From Chitinophagaceae bacterium (lineage in GTDB: Bacteria > Bacteroidota > Bacteroidia > Chitinophagales > UBA10324), in contig JADKFU010000002.1 of the NCBI GenBank assembly GCA_016717285.1, positions 1 through 64,000 on the forward strand: 64,000 bases of DNA, in the 5' to 3' direction. Position numbers and translations under genes: made by a program. The notes under the pieces are model-generated. The model was given only the letters and a program-made list of their open reading frames with translations. It was not told where the DNA came from and did no database searches. This document shows positions 62,818-64,000 of this stretch, one piece after another (position 1 is the stretch's first letter; each line of letters starts with the position of its first letter).

Positions 62818-63396
62818 TTATGAATACCTCGCGGCTGTACTTTCAAAATTTTTGGGAGCAGAATTTTTCCATTTATATACAACGCCATCTTTGGCAGTGG
62901 CTGACTTCCATTCATCGTTCAATTCGAAAAAGTCATTCTCCATCCAGCCGTTTACGATGTTTGCGGAGCATGTCAGTCTGCCTGTTTCCTTGCTGATGCT
63001 CAGTAATCTTGAAGCCAGTCCCAATTCAAACCCGGTTCCGTTTTCTCTTCCGCTAAGGTCAGTGAGGATAATCACATCGCCAACATGCGCCACGCTATAA
63101 GCATTGATGTTACCCGAATGCAGAATAGCCAGCAGGCAATGTGCAATGTCGAGAATGGATGGAAGGTCAGGTGTGGTAAGCAGATAGTAGCCATCACCTG
63201 TGGGAAGAAAAAGCTCCACCACCGGAATAGGAATATTGCTCTCCAGTCTTCATTGCCGTTCCATCATGAACTTGGTGTTGATCATGTTCATAGTCTCCAT
63301 TTGCTTCTGGCTGATCAGTGCAACATCAGGATTGTTTTTGTCCATACCCTGGTAGAGAAAATCCTGTACATCGAATAGTACGATTCCTTTTTGCAT
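62818..63396 (-). pseudogene. Unknown small protein, in-frame TGA at codon 49
   Basis: A 193-codon frame begins at ATG 63396 ('MQKGIVLFDVQDFLYQG'), meets TGA at 63250-63252 ('MMERQ-stop-RLESN') and continues open to 62818 with well-formed sequence ('VVELFLPTGDGYYLLTTPDLPSI', 'HVGDVIILTDLSG'). A CGA-to-TGA change (Arg) explains it in one step. No family recognised; the second part may be a ligand-binding alpha/beta domain with a 'LASRLLSIS' helix. Either a recent pseudogene or a base error. Confidence 0.6.
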
Positions 63397-63528
63397 GGTG
63401 ATGATTTAAGCAATAATACGATTGTTAAAATACGTGAAAGGAAAGTTTATAACCAAAAGTTAAAGAGCCGGAAAATCTAAAGAGAATAGATTCCTTTAGG
63501 GCTTAAGCGTTCGCCAACAATTATGTTA

Positions 63529-63752
63529 TTATTTTGGAAGTAATTCCGGAATTTCAATACGATAAAGCAAATCAATTTTTTTACCAACTTTATTTTTCCA
63601 TTCAGTCCAACCATTTGCACCTGCCTCGGAAAGTTTTTTCGTGGAATGAGTGTAGCAACAATCATTCTGTTTGTAAGATCAGCTATCTTAATACCAGTAG
63701 GATTTCCATGTGGTAGAAAGATTTGAATGGTCTGTGGTCGTTCAGTTACCAT
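63529..63752 (-). pseudogene. Small protein with GIY-YIG-associated N-terminal pattern, frameshifted
   Basis: ATG at 63752 opens 'MVTERPQTIQIFLPHGNPTG' and 'IKIADLTNRMIVATLIPR', the pattern seen before GIY-YIG nuclease domains. Adding one A in the minus-strand A run at 63634-63639 joins it to 'KLSEAGANGWTEWKNKVGKKIDLLYRIEIPELLPK' and a TAA at 63529-63531, giving about 75 residues. Without the addition it runs into an unrelated tail to about 63477. No nuclease domain follows. Function unknown. Confidence 0.5.
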
Positions 63753-63780
63753 ATTTTCAATTTTTACCAAGCAGACTGAA

Positions 63781-64000
63781 TCATTCTACCATAGCTGTCT
63801 CATGCAACCATTCAATAAACAACTTATAAGCAAGCGACAGCACAATGGCTCCTGTAAACAATCCGGTAAAACCGGAGAAAATAAATCCGCCGATGGCGCC
63901 GAGAAAAACTACAAGCATAGGAACCGGTGCGCCTTTACCAAGCATGATTGGTTTCAGCACATTATCAATCAATCCTGCAACCAGCATCCAGATCGTGAGC
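63781..64000 (-). CDS. AI-2E family (PerM-like) permease, C-terminal part
   Basis: Only the last 73 codons lie in the window; the gene enters from the right edge. 'WMLVAGLIDNVLKPIMLGKG', 'PMLVVFLGAIGGFIFSGFTGLFTGAIVLSLAYKL' and the short tail are the typical end of AI-2E transporters, including the 'GLFTGPI'-like segment. These multi-pass inner-membrane proteins export or move small molecules, and some act as Na+/H+ antiporters. The role here cannot be refined without the rest. Confidence 0.88.
   Translation of the reverse strand, partial: LTIWMLVAGLIDNVLKPIMLGKGAPVPMLVVFLGAIGGFIFSGFTGLFTGAIVLSLAYKLFIEWLHETAMVE

Noticed and set aside
4722..63252. TGA recoding (selenocysteine or reassigned codon) to explain the in-frame TGAs at 4722 and 63250
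   Set aside because: The paralogue has TCA at the first site, TGA ends many other genes here, and no SECIS-like structure was evident. Simple base changes explain both.

Overview
The window looks like a chromosomal segment of a Bacteroidota bacterium. At least five secreted proteins end in a type IX secretion (T9SS) C-terminal sorting domain of the 'YPNP...G.Y' type. Signal peptides often end in 'A-Q'. Starts lack strong Shine-Dalgarno sequences, and a few TAnnTTTG-like -7 boxes sit just upstream of genes. No rRNA, tRNA or CRISPR array was seen.

Layout. 1-7.0 kb: edge of a thioredoxin-fold gene, then a decayed REP-associated tyrosine transposase (RAYT) between inverted palindromes. Next come two related S74/T9SS surface-protein genes, one truncated and one with an in-frame stop, and a second, badly eroded RAYT copy. 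7.1-12.6 kb: nucleotide-sugar genes (UDP-xylose synthase-like, hexapeptide acetyltransferase, TviB/WbpO-type dehydrogenase, RfbB), interrupted by an opposing T9SS gene. 12.7-20.9 kb: an unusual same-strand set of esterase, ATP-grasp, GCS2-type carboxylate-amine ligase, class I glutamine amidotransferase and a possible permuted ATP-grasp, with a delta-60-repeat T9SS gene in its middle. 21-28.2 kb: glyA and a giant glycosidase-like adhesin. 28.5-32.8 kb: a VapC-like toxin and its partner, a relic DUF433/DUF5615 toxin-antitoxin pair, a SulP transporter and PPK2.

33.1-40.4 kb holds a coherent catabolic group: secreted asparaginase, aspartase with a signal peptide, a porin, a DASS dicarboxylate transporter and malic enzyme. 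It suggests that asparagine is converted to fumarate outside the inner membrane, imported as a C4 acid and fed to pyruvate. 40.5-44 kb: an MNT gene with a HEPN relic, a possible single-chain restriction-modification enzyme and a zinc-ribbon protein. 44.2-51.7 kb: a complete TetR/TolC/MFP/ABC-2 efflux operon, with a four-helix-bundle gene and MITE-like repeats inserted before its ATPases. 51.8-54.5 kb: a Dcu-family transporter and porin. 54.5-64 kb: DUF2490 protein, lone ExbD, two class C beta-lactamase-fold hydrolases, a lipoprotein beta-carbonic anhydrase, a second SulP transporter, two interrupted small genes and the edge of an AI-2E family permease.

Sequence quality matters here. At least five genes (24.6, 33.9, 36.5, 39.1 and 63.6 kb) are broken by one-base length changes in A runs. 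Two more carry single-base nonsense changes (4722, 63250). Long G/C runs occur at 6.66-7.03 kb. These are either real decay or consensus errors of the assembly; the conserved reading resumes cleanly after every break, which favours errors for many of them.
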